Assembly: GCA_040398805.1 (NCBI GenBank) | Contig: JBBATK010000001.1 | Coordinates: 186,001-250,000, forward strand | Direction: 5' to 3' | Source: JBBATK01 sp040398805 | Lineage (GTDB): Bacteria > Bacteroidota > Ignavibacteria > Kapaibacteriales > NICIL-2 | Length of the DNA: 64,000 nt | Part shown: positions 23,415-32,317 of the stretch, one piece after another | Numbering within the stretch: position 1 is the stretch's first letter | How the letters are laid out: each line of letters begins with the position of its first letter | The notes under the pieces: model-generated | Told to the model about the DNA's origin: nothing | Seen by the model: the letters and a program-made list of their open reading frames with translations, nothing else | The model's database searches: none | Program-made: the position numbers and the translations under genes

Positions 23415-25034
23415 ATGCATATCTACCCACCGGACTCTCTTCCCGGATATTCGCCCTTAGCCTCTGCCATCATCCGGAAGGATGAGTTCTTGCAGGAGCA
23501 TCTGAGACATGCGCAGTGTGGGCAAAGGCCAGCTGAACGTCGGCCCGCGGCAGTAAAGGCGATACGGGAATCCATGAAATCACTCACTCTTCATCCGGCG
23601 CAGACGGATGCCTTGAATCTGTTTGCCGACGGAGCAGCATGCATAGTGACGGGTCAGCAGGTGGGTTTTCTCGGCGGGCCGATGTATACGGTAACCAAAA
23701 TCGCCACCGTGGTGAGCAGGGTGCGTCATCGCCGGCTCACCGGAACACCGGCCGTCGGCGTGTTCTGGGTGGAGGATAACGACCATGATCTCGACGAGGC
23801 GTCCCGTGCGACGTTGTTTCACAAGGATCATGGCAGTGTCATCGTCTCCGCGCGGGATTACTCGACGACGATCGAGCGACAGTCCGTCGCCTCATGCACG
23901 TTCGACGAAAGGGTATCGAATCTCGGTGCGAATATCGCGGGACTTTTTCACGAGGAAGTTGACACGAGACACCAAGTGGAAGAGCTCCTGCAAACCGCGT
24001 ATGTGGCCGGACGCTCCTGGGCCGACGCGTTTCTCCATCTGCTGAACCGGTGGTTTGCTGGCGAGGGAGTGCTGTTCATCAAGGCGAGTACGGTAAGGAA
24101 GATGGGTTTGATGACCGAAATCCTGGGACAGGACCTTCGGGAGCCGGGTCTGTCGGCGGACTTTGTTGATAAAGCCACACGGAAGCTTATAGACGCGGGG
24201 TACCATGCGCAGATCAATCCGAGTCGCTTCAATGTGTTCCATCATGATGAACAGGATCGACGTCATAAAATCCATGTGCAGGACACCGATAGTGAGATGG
24301 CACGTATCGGAGAGCGATCGTTGACCGTCGCGGAGTTGTCCGCAGCGCTCGAATCCATGCCGGAGAGGTTCTCACCGAGTGTCGTACTCCGTCCTCTTGT
24401 TCAGGATCATGTACTCGAAAGTTCGGAGATGGTTGCGGGTCCGGGAGAGCTGGCCTATCTCTGTCAGCTGACGGAGCTGTATGTGCGGTACGGTGTATGT
24501 ATGCCGATCCTGATTCCGAGATCGGGAGCGACCTTCGTCAGCCAACGCATTGAGCGATTGCTTCAGAAGGAGCGGCGTGAAGCGATGATGTTTCTGAGGT
24601 CGTGGGAGGACATCGAGCGCGAGACGACGGTCGAGGCGCTTGATGCCGACCTGATTTCGACGATACGGAAGGGGAATCAGGAGATGGAATTGCTTGCTGG
24701 AGAGCTCCTTCGTCACGTGGAGAGTTTCGACAAAAGCTTGTCCGGAGCGGTCTTAGCCATGCGTAAAGCCATGGAGAAAGAGCTAGCGACTTTGGAACGA
24801 AAAGTCTCGTCGGCTGCACGAAGGAAACAAGAAGAGCAACTGAAGAGGCTGAGGGAGATACATTTTTTCATTTTTCCGAATGAAAGATTACAGGAACGTG
24901 CATTCGTGCCGATAAGCCTTATGAGAGTGGCACGAGAATCAGCGATAGGCTGGATCATTGATGTGATCGGGAATCATCCCGAAGGACATCATTTTCTCAT
25001 CGACGAATCTGCATATGGGACGCAGCAAACCTGA
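23415..25034 (+). CDS. bshC: Putative cysteine ligase BshC (bacillithiol biosynthesis)
   Basis: In Firmicutes BshC adds cysteine to glucosamine-malate in the last step of bacillithiol synthesis. The 539-residue protein shows the family hallmarks IVTGQQVGFLGGPMYTVTKI near residue 77, VFWVEDNDHDLDEA, and a coiled-coil arm near residues 440-490 (EKELATLERKVSSAARRKQE). Length and layout match the family. The start follows a good promoter but no strong ribosome binding site. bshA and bshB are not in the window. Homologues occur in Bacteroidota and Chlorobiota, where related thiols (for example N-methylbacillithiol in Chlorobium) have been reported; whether this organism makes such a thiol is inference. 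Confidence 0.9.
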   Translation: MHIYPPDSLPGYSPLASAIIRKDEFLQEHLRHAQCGQRPAERRPAAVKAIRESMKSLTLHPAQTDALNLFADGAACIVTGQQVGFLGGPMYTVTKIATVVSRVRHRRLTGTPAVGVFWVEDNDHDLDEASRATLFHKDHGSVIVSARDYSTTIERQSVASCTFDERVSNLGANIAGLFHEEVDTRHQVEELLQTAYVAGRSWADAFLHLLNRWFAGEGVLFIKASTVRKMGLMTEILGQDLREPGLSADFVDKATRKLIDAGYHAQINPSRFNVFHHDEQDRRHKIHVQDTDSEMARIGERSLTVAELSAALESMPERFSPSVVLRPLVQDHVLESSEMVAGPGELAYLCQLTELYVRYGVCMPILIPRSGATFVSQRIERLLQKERREAMMFLRSWEDIERETTVEALDADLISTIRKGNQEMELLAGELLRHVESFDKSLSGAVLAMRKAMEKELATLERKVSSAARRKQEEQLKRLREIHFFIFPNERLQERAFVPISLMRVARESAIGWIIDVIGNHPEGHHFLIDESAYGTQQT

Positions 25035-25122
25035 GCGATGGCACGCCTCTTGTGGTTGAAACTGAGGTTCGAAGCATTCTAAAAAACAGATTCTCTCAAG
25101 TTCTATTTGGAAAAGGTGTACC

Positions 25123-25548
25123 ATGCAGAAGCCGTATGTGCTTGTAGTTGACGATAACAGGATCACGACCAAGTTGTTGCGTCGGTATCTGGAAGCAAAT
25201 GGATTTGAAGCTTCGGAAGCCTATGATGGCATCGAGTGTTTGGAGAAGGTAGCTTTGCGCATTCCCGACGCGATCGTGTTGGATGTGATGATGCCGCGAC
25301 TGGACGGATACGAGACGGTGAAACGTCTTCGCGAAAATGCTGCGACGGCACAGACGCCAGTGGTCATCGTCACCGCGCTGAACGACGTTGCAAATCAGCT
25401 TCGTGCCATTGAAAGCGGAGCCGACGATTTCTTGTCGAAACCCATTGAAGAGAAACTGCTGACGGCGAAAGTGAAAATGCTCGCAACGCTGAATCAGCTG
25501 CGCCGCAGAGCGGAAGAATTGGAAACACAATTGCAGGGCGTGTTGTAG
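25123..25548 (+). CDS. Single-domain response regulator
   Basis: A 141-residue receiver domain with no output domain. The acidic pocket is Asp10/Asp11, the phosphorylation site is Asp54 in VLDVMMPRLDGYE, and the switch residues Thr84 and Lys106 (FLSKPIEE) are present. A helical extension after residue 110 (KVKMLATLNQLRRRAEELE) may form a coiled coil for dimerisation or partner binding. No histidine kinase is next to it; the nearest in the window is the orphan kinase at 40326-41582. AAAAGG precedes the ATG. A strong terminator follows at once, so the gene ends its transcript. Confidence 0.92.
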   Translation: MQKPYVLVVDDNRITTKLLRRYLEANGFEASEAYDGIECLEKVALRIPDAIVLDVMMPRLDGYETVKRLRENAATAQTPVVIVTALNDVANQLRAIESGADDFLSKPIEEKLLTAKVKMLATLNQLRRRAEELETQLQGVL

Positions 25549-25582
25549 TCGTCCTGGCAGATTCCTACGGTTAGAGACCATG

Positions 25583-25623
25583 AAACCACGCTTCACCTTC
25601 CGGGTGCAGCGTGGTTTTTTTTT
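25583..25623 (+). terminator. Intrinsic terminator after the response regulator gene
   Basis: AAACCACGCT pairs perfectly with AGCGTGGTTT around a loop that itself can fold (CACC/GGTG), followed by a run of nine T. Confidence 0.88.
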
Positions 25624-25654
25624 GTCGTGCGGACGAGTGCGCATCGACGTTCCG

Positions 25655-25662
25655 TAAATTTC
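25655..25662 (+). promoter_or_regulatory. Possible -7 element (TAAATTTC) of the LEA-like lipoprotein gene
   Basis: Matches TAnnTTTG except for the last base. Its position just before the ATG at 25673 favours one of the internal start codons of that gene. Confidence 0.3.
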
Positions 25663-25723
25663 CGAGCATACGATGCGACGGACATATCACAGGCGAATGA
25701 TGAAACATCGAACGGGTGGGTAT

Positions 25724-26362
25724 ATGGGGAAACGAGGAATCGGCGGGACAGCTATGCTACTCGTCGTTCTCAGTTCGGTCCTTCTGTCGTCCTGCGGAAG
25801 CATTAAGTCCATAGCCGACGCTTTGGCCGGACTGAAACGATGCGAATTCCGGCTTGCCTCCGTCTCTGATGCGAGACTTTCGGGCTTATCCTTGGCGGAT
25901 AAGAGGAGTCTAGGTGACTTCAAGCCGCTGACGGAAGGCGTGGAGCTGCTCCAAGCATATAGGAACAAGCAGTTCTACCTCGACTGCATCCTGAACGTGG
26001 AGATTCGCAATCCGAACACCGGGCAAGACGGTACTCGTCGTGCGGATGCTCGTATCAAGGGGCTGGATTTCCGATTGCTTGTCGACGACCGGCTGACGGT
26101 GACCGGTGACATCATGAAGCCTCTGACGGTGCCGGCAACAGGAGAGACGGTCACGATGCCCGTAGCGGTGAGAATGGATATTCAACAGTTCTTCCGGGAC
26201 AAAGGGTACGACGATCTTCTCAAACTGATTCTCGCCATTGCGGGTGCGGACGGAAGTGCGTCCCGACTCACACTGGATGTGAGACCGACCGTGGAAACCC
26301 CGCTCGGCGAGATGACCTACCCGGAGCGCATCAAGGTGGTATCCAAAGAGTTCCGTAACTAA
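25724..26362 (+). CDS. Lipoprotein with a LEA14/WHy-like domain
   Basis: A predicted lipoprotein of 212 residues with a leader ending in LLSSC (Cys24 from the chosen start). The mature part has a LEA type 2-like beta-sandwich pattern: a first strand ending in CEFRLASVSDARLSG, a central NVEIRNPN turn typical of this fold, then GLDFRLLVDDRLTVTGD. Such proteins are often periplasmic and poorly understood; in plants the fold is linked to desiccation stress. Start choice is uncertain: in-frame ATGs at 25673, 25697 and 25700 also exist. I prefer 25724 because it gives a normal-length signal peptide, and a weak promoter element lies just before 25673. Confidence 0.7.
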   Translation: MGKRGIGGTAMLLVVLSSVLLSSCGSIKSIADALAGLKRCEFRLASVSDARLSGLSLADKRSLGDFKPLTEGVELLQAYRNKQFYLDCILNVEIRNPNTGQDGTRRADARIKGLDFRLLVDDRLTVTGDIMKPLTVPATGETVTMPVAVRMDIQQFFRDKGYDDLLKLILAIAGADGSASRLTLDVRPTVETPLGEMTYPERIKVVSKEFRN

Positions 26363-26466
26363 GAGTTTCGAAACTAACGACGACGAACAACGACGGCAGA
26401 GGGGCGGCGAACGAAGACACGCACGCGTGATGCTCCTTGACGGATCAGTCAACAATGTGAATCCCC

Positions 26467-27585
26467 ATGGTTTTTTTCGAAGGTATACACGCTCTGCTTC
26501 TCCTTCTTTTTGTCCTGCTTCTCCTTGTGGATGCGCTGACGTCGTTCACGCGGTCGGCATTGCGTTCGGTGAACCTCCAACGGTTCGAGGAGGAGCACGA
26601 CCACGAAGCATACGACGATATCATCGCCATACGCCAGGAGCATTCTCGTGCCGCTTATGCCGTTGTCGTCATCCAGGTCGTTTCATTCATTTCAGCACTC
26701 ATCATCTACACGCAGGAGGCCTTTGTTCTGGGAGGATCGGCCGGCCTGTTCGGAGGCTCGATCGTCGTCGTCGCAATCACCCTTGTGCTGCGTGCGGCGT
26801 CGGCTGCACTCGGTGAACGGTATGCCGAGCAGTTTGCGGATGTGGGACTCTCCTTCCTGCGCTCTGTCGTCTTCCTTACCTACCCGATCAGTTTCGCGTT
26901 AGCCCGACTTGCACAGACGATAGGCGGGCCGCAAACGGAGGAGGAAGCGCGCGAGGAGATGGAGGACGAGATCACCGCTATCATGGATGAAGCCGTTCAA
27001 GAGGGGACTCTGGACGCTGACGAATACAGGATCCTCACGAACATCATGCAGTTCAGCGAGGTGACGGTGAAGGATGTCATGACCCCGCGAAACGTCGTGT
27101 TCAGTCTACCAACCGACAGCACGGTGTCGGATATCCTGGACAGGGGCGAACTGCAGACCTATTCCCGCTTTCCAGTGTGCAGGGATCAATCGTTGGACGA
27201 AGTGGTGGGGTACTGCCTGACGCGTGATATTCTTTACGCGGCTCTTCAGGGACAAGGACATCAGAAGCTCGACACATTGATGCGGGACGTGAATTTCATA
27301 CCCGAGAATGTCCGCTTGGACAAGGTGCTGGAGGAATTCCTGACGAGACGCCAACACATGTTCCTCGTTGTTGATGAGTATGGAGGCGTCGAGGGACTGA
27401 TCACCATGGAGGATGTGGTGGAGACCATTCTCGGCGCGGAAATCGTCGATGAAGCCGACAGGGTGGTGGACATGCGTCAGCTTGCGAGCCTTCGACGCGA
27501 TCAACGCATCGCGGGTTCCCTCCCTCAGATCGATCCTATGATATCCGACAAAGCGGGCAGTCATGTGTCCGATGAGGTCGATTGA
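26467..27585 (+). CDS. CNNM/HlyC-CorC-like membrane protein with paired CBS domains
   Basis: A 372-residue inner-membrane protein. The N-terminal DUF21/CNNM region has hydrophobic helices at about 5-22, 60-80, 92-112 and 128-148. It is followed by an acidic linker (EEEAREEMEDEI) and a CBS pair starting at VKDVMTPRNVVFSLPTDS, with the second repeat containing FLVVDEYGGVEGLITMEDVV. The usual C-terminal CorC/HlyC domain of about 80 residues is missing: the protein stops soon after the second CBS repeat. Family members are linked to magnesium and cobalt transport or efflux. A strong ribosome binding site is not evident. The stop overlaps no gene; uppS follows after 155 bases with its own promoter. 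Confidence 0.87.
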   Translation: MVFFEGIHALLLLLFVLLLLVDALTSFTRSALRSVNLQRFEEEHDHEAYDDIIAIRQEHSRAAYAVVVIQVVSFISALIIYTQEAFVLGGSAGLFGGSIVVVAITLVLRAASAALGERYAEQFADVGLSFLRSVVFLTYPISFALARLAQTIGGPQTEEEAREEMEDEITAIMDEAVQEGTLDADEYRILTNIMQFSEVTVKDVMTPRNVVFSLPTDSTVSDILDRGELQTYSRFPVCRDQSLDEVVGYCLTRDILYAALQGQGHQKLDTLMRDVNFIPENVRLDKVLEEFLTRRQHMFLVVDEYGGVEGLITMEDVVETILGAEIVDEADRVVDMRQLASLRRDQRIAGSLPQIDPMISDKAGSHVSDEVD

Positions 27586-27700
27586 AAGGCCATTCGTTGT
27601 ATGGCCTGGCAAAATCAATCTTGACGTTTTTTAACGTTTCTTCGGTACGCGGAGTGTCACCAAACCCGCCCCGCACGTTGTCTACTCATCGAATCGGGTG

Positions 27701-27708
27701 TATTTTCG
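27701..27708 (+). promoter_or_regulatory. Possible -7 element (TATTTTCG) of uppS
   Basis: One mismatch to TAnnTTTG, 32 bases before the GTG start of uppS. It would drive the envelope supercluster. Confidence 0.42.
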
Positions 27709-27740
27709 CCCTTCTTTCCTGTAGTTTTGAAGAGGATTGC

Positions 27741-28580
27741 GTGAATTGGTCTAAGCAGCACGACGAGGCGGACAAGCGCCTGCAAGATGAAATCCGTTCG
27801 TTACCCGTGTTTCCGGAGCATGTGGCCATCATCATGGATGGCAACGGCCGTTGGGCGAATTCGCGCCGGATGCCCAGGGTAGCCGGTCACAAGCAAGGCG
27901 TGGAGACCGTCCGTGAAATCGTCAAGGCGTCCAGCCGACTCGGACTGAAATACCTCACGTTGTATGCGTTCTCCCTTGAGAACTGGAAACGTCCGCAGAC
28001 GGAAGTTTCCGCTTTGATGAAGCTCCTGGAGTCCTACCTGAAACGAGAGATCAACGAGCTCCACGAGAACAACGTCCGTATCACTGCCATTGGAAAACTC
28101 AACGCGTTGCCTAATCATGTGCACACCCTGTTGACTTCGTGTATGGAGAAGACGGCAGGCAACACCGGTCTGACGTTGAATCTGGCGCTGAGCTATGGCT
28201 CTCGATGGGATATCGTGAGAGCATCCCAGCTCCTTGCGCTCGACGTCCGCCGCGGAAAACTTTCGCCGGAGGATATCACGGATGAACTTTTCTCGAAGTA
28301 TCTGGTGACGAATTTCCTCCCGGATCCTGACATGCTGATTCGGACGAGCGGGGAGATGCGGATAAGTAACTTCCTCCTGTGGGAGATCGCCTATGCGGAG
28401 ATCTATGTGACAGAGAAGTTCTGGCCGGAGTTCAAACCCGAAGACCTCTACTCTGCTTTGCGGTCGTACGCGCGACGCGAGCGGAGATTCGGCATGACAT
28501 CCGCGCAAGTATCCGGCGATAAAGAAACCAACCCTTCCTACATTCAACGAGTAGTTAATGTTCTTTCCAAGCGCTCGTAA
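27741..28580 (+). CDS. uppS: Undecaprenyl diphosphate synthase (cis-prenyltransferase)
   Basis: Extends farnesyl diphosphate to the C55 carrier needed for peptidoglycan and O-antigen assembly. The conserved protein begins at HVAIIMDGNGRWANSR (catalytic Asp, P-loop-like Gly/Asn), continues with YLTLYAFSLENWKRP, LNLALSYGSRWDIV and LIRTSGEMRISNFLLWEIAY, and ends with the final RERRFG motif. No ATG lies upstream of the catalytic motif in frame, so I take the GTG at 27741, preceded by AGAGG at the right distance; the product then has 279 residues. Its 3' end overlaps bamA by 23 bases. Confidence 0.94.
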   Translation: MNWSKQHDEADKRLQDEIRSLPVFPEHVAIIMDGNGRWANSRRMPRVAGHKQGVETVREIVKASSRLGLKYLTLYAFSLENWKRPQTEVSALMKLLESYLKREINELHENNVRITAIGKLNALPNHVHTLLTSCMEKTAGNTGLTLNLALSYGSRWDIVRASQLLALDVRRGKLSPEDITDELFSKYLVTNFLPDPDMLIRTSGEMRISNFLLWEIAYAEIYVTEKFWPEFKPEDLYSALRSYARRERRFGMTSAQVSGDKETNPSYIQRVVNVLSKRS

Positions 28581-30927
28581 ACGATGGTCGTTCATAGCGG
28601 TGATCGTTCTCGCCTTCGTCGCGAGCAGCGTCGTGTTCTCGGCGGGGAATCCGATCATATCGGGTATCAGCGTCGAAGGTAACACCGTTGTCGATGCCGC
28701 AACCATCGTATCCATAAGCGGACTGCGCGTGGGACAAGAACTCAATCCGCGGAGCGATGACATTCCGCAAGGCATCAAGGCCCTCTGGGCGAGGAAGCAG
28801 TTTTCCGATGTCCGCATCGTCGTGGACCGGGTTACCCCCCTGGGCTTGTTCCTGAAGATAGAGGTGAAAGAGAACCCTCGATTCGACCGCGTCATCATCC
28901 AGGGTAATCAGAAGATTTCGGAAAAGTCCCTTCTCGACAGTGTCAAGAAGTCACGTGGCGACCTGTTACCGTATGCCGACGCGCAGGCCATCGGCCGTTC
29001 ACTGCGTCAGTTGTATCACAAGGAGGGATTGCTCTTCGCGTCCGTGGTCGTTGATACGGGTTCGTCGGAAACGCCGGGATACGTCACGGTGGTTGTGCGC
29101 ATCGAAGAGGGAAAAGAGTACAAGGTTGGGTCGTTGACCTTCATAGGAAACGCCACCATCAGTGGGGAAGTGCTTTCGTCGCAAGTGGAAGACTCCGATC
29201 CTTCCGCTTGGTGGCAGTTCTGGAAGTCGGCGAAGTTCGATACCATGAAGCTCAATGAAGACGTGAAGCGCGTCGAGGCCTATTACAAGAACAACGGGTT
29301 CTTGAATGCCGTCGTCCGCGCTCAGGATTACAAGCTGGATGAGAAAGAAGGGAAGGCGCATATCACGATGAGCGTGCAGGAAGGGACAAAATATTACGTG
29401 CGAAACGTGAGTTTCGAGGGTAGCACCGTGTACAATCCTGAGTACCTGAAGCAACGCTTGGACATCAAATCAGGTTCGCCGGTGAATGCTGAACGCATTG
29501 AGAAGAACCTTAGTGGTAATGAGGAACAATCGGACATCCGTTCGCTCTACTTGGACAACGGTTTCTTGCAAGCGCAGGTTCAGCACACGTTCGATTACGT
29601 AGCGAACGACTCCGTGGATGTGAAAGTTCAGGTGTTCGAACGTGACCAATTCACCATCCGTCGGGTCGATGTGGTGGGAAACACGAAGACGCAGGACAGG
29701 GTGGTGAGACGCGAATTGTTCACCTATCCGGGTGAGTACTTCAATCGTGCGTCGATCATCCGTTCCATCAAAGGCCTTGGCGTCCTCAACTATTTCAATC
29801 CGGAGAAGTTGCGGCCGGACGTCCGACCGGTGTCGCAGAACACCGTCGACTTGGTGTACAATGTGGAAGAACGATCCACCGACATGCTCAACGCATCGGT
29901 TGGTTATGCCGGCACGTTCGGTCTTACCGGAAGCGTGGGTGTCACGTTCAATAACTTCGACCTTAGCGATCCGTTCCGAGGCGGGGCCGGCCAGGTATTC
30001 ACGTTTCAATGGGATTTCGGTACGGCAAACAGACTTCAGACCTTCAGTCTCGGTTTTGCCGAACCTTGGTTGTTCGGAAAGCCGACGTCGCTTGGTTTCA
30101 ACATCTTCGATACCCGGACCTTCTTCAACGTCAGCGCCCGGCGTACGGGTGCGCAATTGAATATCGGACGTCGATTCCGCTTTCCCGACGATTTCTTCCG
30201 TGGGGACTGGTCGTTGCTCGTTCAACGGCAGGAGCAGTATGGTACGACCTTAGCGAATCAATCCGTCGTGTTTTCGGATGTACAATTGACGCAATCGATC
30301 ACGCGAACGAGTTTCGACAACCTTATCTTTCCTTCCAGCGGTTCGCGTTTCCGGTACTTGAGTCGTTTCGGATATGTCTTCATGAATCCCGCGAATTCCA
30401 TATACTGGAAGAACGAATTGCAATTCGAGTTTGTCAATCCTCTGCTCCAGATTGATGGTTTCAATAGGCTCGTCCTGTATTTGAACAGCGAGTTGGGGAA
30501 TGTGACCAATCTTCTCTCTGCCAGCAGCTTCGTCCCGTTGATAGAATATTACAGCATGGGTGGTAACGGACTCGCGGGAATCAACGTCATACCGTTACGC
30601 GGATACACCGACAACTCTCTGGCGGTGTTCAATCAGTTCGGTCAACAAGCGAGTCGTCTGATTTTCCGTCAGACGGCGGAACTCCGCTTCGCGATTTCCA
30701 TGAATCCTATGCCCATCTATGCTTCCATGTTCGCAGAAGCAGGCAATGCATGGCGAAGCTTTTCGGGAGCCGATTTGTTCACTCTCCGTCGGTCCGCTGG
30801 GGTGGGTATGCGTATTTTGCTGAACCCGATCGGACTTATCGGATTCGACTATGCGTACGGGTTCGACCCGGCGCCCGGAGATACGAAGCCGAGCGGGTGG
30901 GAGTTCCATTTTCAATTTGGTCGTTAA
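28558..30927 (+). CDS. bamA: Outer-membrane protein assembly factor BamA
   Basis: The Omp85-family barrel that inserts beta-barrel proteins into the outer membrane. The 789-residue protein has a signal peptide (about 1-29), five POTRA repeats (recognisable by the recurring ISVEGNTVVD, VIIQGNQKIS, LTFIGNATIS, VSFEGSTVYN and VDVVGNTKTQ starts) and a C-terminal 16-stranded barrel containing the conserved lid-loop motif GGNGLAGINVIPLRGY, close to the VRGF/Y pattern of the family. The last residues (FHFQFGR) form the closing strand. The gene overlaps uppS and is followed by two Skp-like chaperone genes, the same order seen in many diderm bacteria. Confidence 0.96.
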   Translation: MFFPSARKRWSFIAVIVLAFVASSVVFSAGNPIISGISVEGNTVVDAATIVSISGLRVGQELNPRSDDIPQGIKALWARKQFSDVRIVVDRVTPLGLFLKIEVKENPRFDRVIIQGNQKISEKSLLDSVKKSRGDLLPYADAQAIGRSLRQLYHKEGLLFASVVVDTGSSETPGYVTVVVRIEEGKEYKVGSLTFIGNATISGEVLSSQVEDSDPSAWWQFWKSAKFDTMKLNEDVKRVEAYYKNNGFLNAVVRAQDYKLDEKEGKAHITMSVQEGTKYYVRNVSFEGSTVYNPEYLKQRLDIKSGSPVNAERIEKNLSGNEEQSDIRSLYLDNGFLQAQVQHTFDYVANDSVDVKVQVFERDQFTIRRVDVVGNTKTQDRVVRRELFTYPGEYFNRASIIRSIKGLGVLNYFNPEKLRPDVRPVSQNTVDLVYNVEERSTDMLNASVGYAGTFGLTGSVGVTFNNFDLSDPFRGGAGQVFTFQWDFGTANRLQTFSLGFAEPWLFGKPTSLGFNIFDTRTFFNVSARRTGAQLNIGRRFRFPDDFFRGDWSLLVQRQEQYGTTLANQSVVFSDVQLTQSITRTSFDNLIFPSSGSRFRYLSRFGYVFMNPANSIYWKNELQFEFVNPLLQIDGFNRLVLYLNSELGNVTNLLSASSFVPLIEYYSMGGNGLAGINVIPLRGYTDNSLAVFNQFGQQASRLIFRQTAELRFAISMNPMPIYASMFAEAGNAWRSFSGADLFTLRRSAGVGMRILLNPIGLIGFDYAYGFDPAPGDTKPSGWEFHFQFGR

Positions 30928-30959
30928 GGTTATCTGTTTCATTTCATTCCATGTTTCTT

Positions 30960-31508
30960 ATGAAAAAGTTTGTCCTGTTTGTTACAGTGTCGTTGTGCCT
31001 CTGCAGCGGAGGATTGTTCGCTCAAAAGACCAAAGGCGGCGAAAAAGGTGACCTTCGAATCGCGGTCGTCGATGTAGAGAAGATCGCCAAAGAGTTACCG
31101 GAAGCCATAGAAGCCGACAAGAAGTTGACGGATATGAAAAACCGGCTTCTCGATACCGTCAAGGTCATGGAGCAGAAGTTCAAGGATAAATACGAGGCCT
31201 ACACCAAGGGCCGTTCCATGATGACCGCGGATGCTCAGAAGAAAGAAGAAGAAGAATTGCGCGGTATGCAGAACGCCTACAGCGCATTCCAAGAAGAGAA
31301 CTTCGGAAACCAAGGTAGCCTGGTGCGCAAGCGCAATGAGCTTTTGCAACCCGTGCTCGGAAAGATCCAAGAAGCGATCCAGGCGGTATCCAAAGAAGAA
31401 GGACTCTCGTTTGTCTTCGACAAGGCTGCATCGGCTGTTCTCGTGTTCGCCGATGAGAAGTATGATGTAACCTTCAAGATCATCGATCGCATGAAGCGCT
31501 CCAAGTAA
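30960..31508 (+). CDS. OmpH/Skp-family periplasmic chaperone (copy 1)
   Basis: A 182-residue protein with a signal peptide ending around AQ at residue 21. The mature protein begins with the family strand LRIAVVDVEKIAKELPEAI and then forms the long charged coiled-coil tentacles (about 55-135, VMEQKFKDKYEAYTKG onward), closing with the return strand LSFVFDKAAS followed by VTFKIIDRMK. Skp holds unfolded outer-membrane proteins and delivers them to BamA, whose gene is 32 bases upstream. An ATG nine bases earlier (30951) is equally possible. It has a divergent paralogue directly downstream. Confidence 0.9.
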   Translation: MKKFVLFVTVSLCLCSGGLFAQKTKGGEKGDLRIAVVDVEKIAKELPEAIEADKKLTDMKNRLLDTVKVMEQKFKDKYEAYTKGRSMMTADAQKKEEEELRGMQNAYSAFQEENFGNQGSLVRKRNELLQPVLGKIQEAIQAVSKEEGLSFVFDKAASAVLVFADEKYDVTFKIIDRMKRSK

Positions 31509-31548
31509 GGAGCCGTATCGGTAGACCACCAATCCAATCCAGTTTCGC

Positions 31549-32265
31549 ATGAATCGATCACCATTGAAACTTTCCGTGCTGGTGGCTGTGGGCTTCATTG
31601 CCTTGGGCTCCGTAGCAACTGCCCAGAAGGTGGGCTATATGGCTTCGCAGGTGATTCGCGAACGCTGGCAGGACATGATTCAGGCGCAGCAGCGTATTCA
31701 ATCCATGGTCGATGATTGGAAGCGTGAGTTGTCGACCATGCAACAGAAGATCGACGAGTTGGATGCCGAGGTGAAGAAGAACCGGCTTGTCTGGTCGGCG
31801 GAAGAGCGTCAGTCCAAAGAAACGGAGCTTCTCAAAGCGAAGGCTTCGAAAGAAGAATTCGCCCACAAGAAATTCGATCCGGGTGGAGAGTACGATACTC
31901 AGGCGACGTCGATACTGAAAAACGTCGAGGAGAAGCTCTACCTGGCGTCGCAAGACGTTGCGGCGGCCGAGGGGTTCGATATCATCATGGATAAGTCCAC
32001 TCAGCCGATCCCGTACGCTAATCCTAAGTACGACCTCACGGTGAAGGTCATGAAGAAGCTCAATATCCCTGCAGAGGATCTTGAGGAGAAGCAAAAGAAG
32101 GCCATCGAAGAGGATCCCAAGAACAAGAAGGACAAGGAGCAGCCGGTTGTTCCTCGTCGTCGCTCTCGGTCGACAGAACAGAAACCCGAGGAAGTCAAAC
32201 CCGAAGATCCGAAGCCTGTCACACCTCCTCAGGTGTCTCCTGCCGGAGAGATCCCCAGACTATAA
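31549..32265 (+). CDS. OmpH/Skp-family periplasmic chaperone (copy 2, with extended tail)
   Basis: The second Skp-like gene in the cluster. A signal peptide (about 1-25) leads into QKVGYMASQVIRERWQDMIQ, the family's first strand and helix, then coiled coil and the return strand FDIIMDKSTQPIPYANPKYD followed by LTVKVMKKL. The product differs from copy 1 by a highly charged, proline-rich tail of about 65 residues after position 175 (EEKQKKAIEEDPKNKKDKEQ then RRRSRSTEQ), which is unusual in Skp. Two Skp-like genes after bamA are common in Bacteroidota. Copy 2 may have a different client set or reach another envelope layer through the tail; that is inference. Confidence 0.88.
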   Translation: MNRSPLKLSVLVAVGFIALGSVATAQKVGYMASQVIRERWQDMIQAQQRIQSMVDDWKRELSTMQQKIDELDAEVKKNRLVWSAEERQSKETELLKAKASKEEFAHKKFDPGGEYDTQATSILKNVEEKLYLASQDVAAAEGFDIIMDKSTQPIPYANPKYDLTVKVMKKLNIPAEDLEEKQKKAIEEDPKNKKDKEQPVVPRRRSRSTEQKPEEVKPEDPKPVTPPQVSPAGEIPRL

Positions 32266-32317
32266 TGTTCAGCAGACGGTGGCGCCGGTCGGTGTCACCG
32301 TTTTTCTTTCGTATCCC

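Noticed and set aside
26427..26816. A 129-codon ORF overlapping the CNNM/CBS gene start
   Set aside because: It is out of frame with a well-supported membrane protein, is rich in Arg/His/Cys and has no leader or motif.
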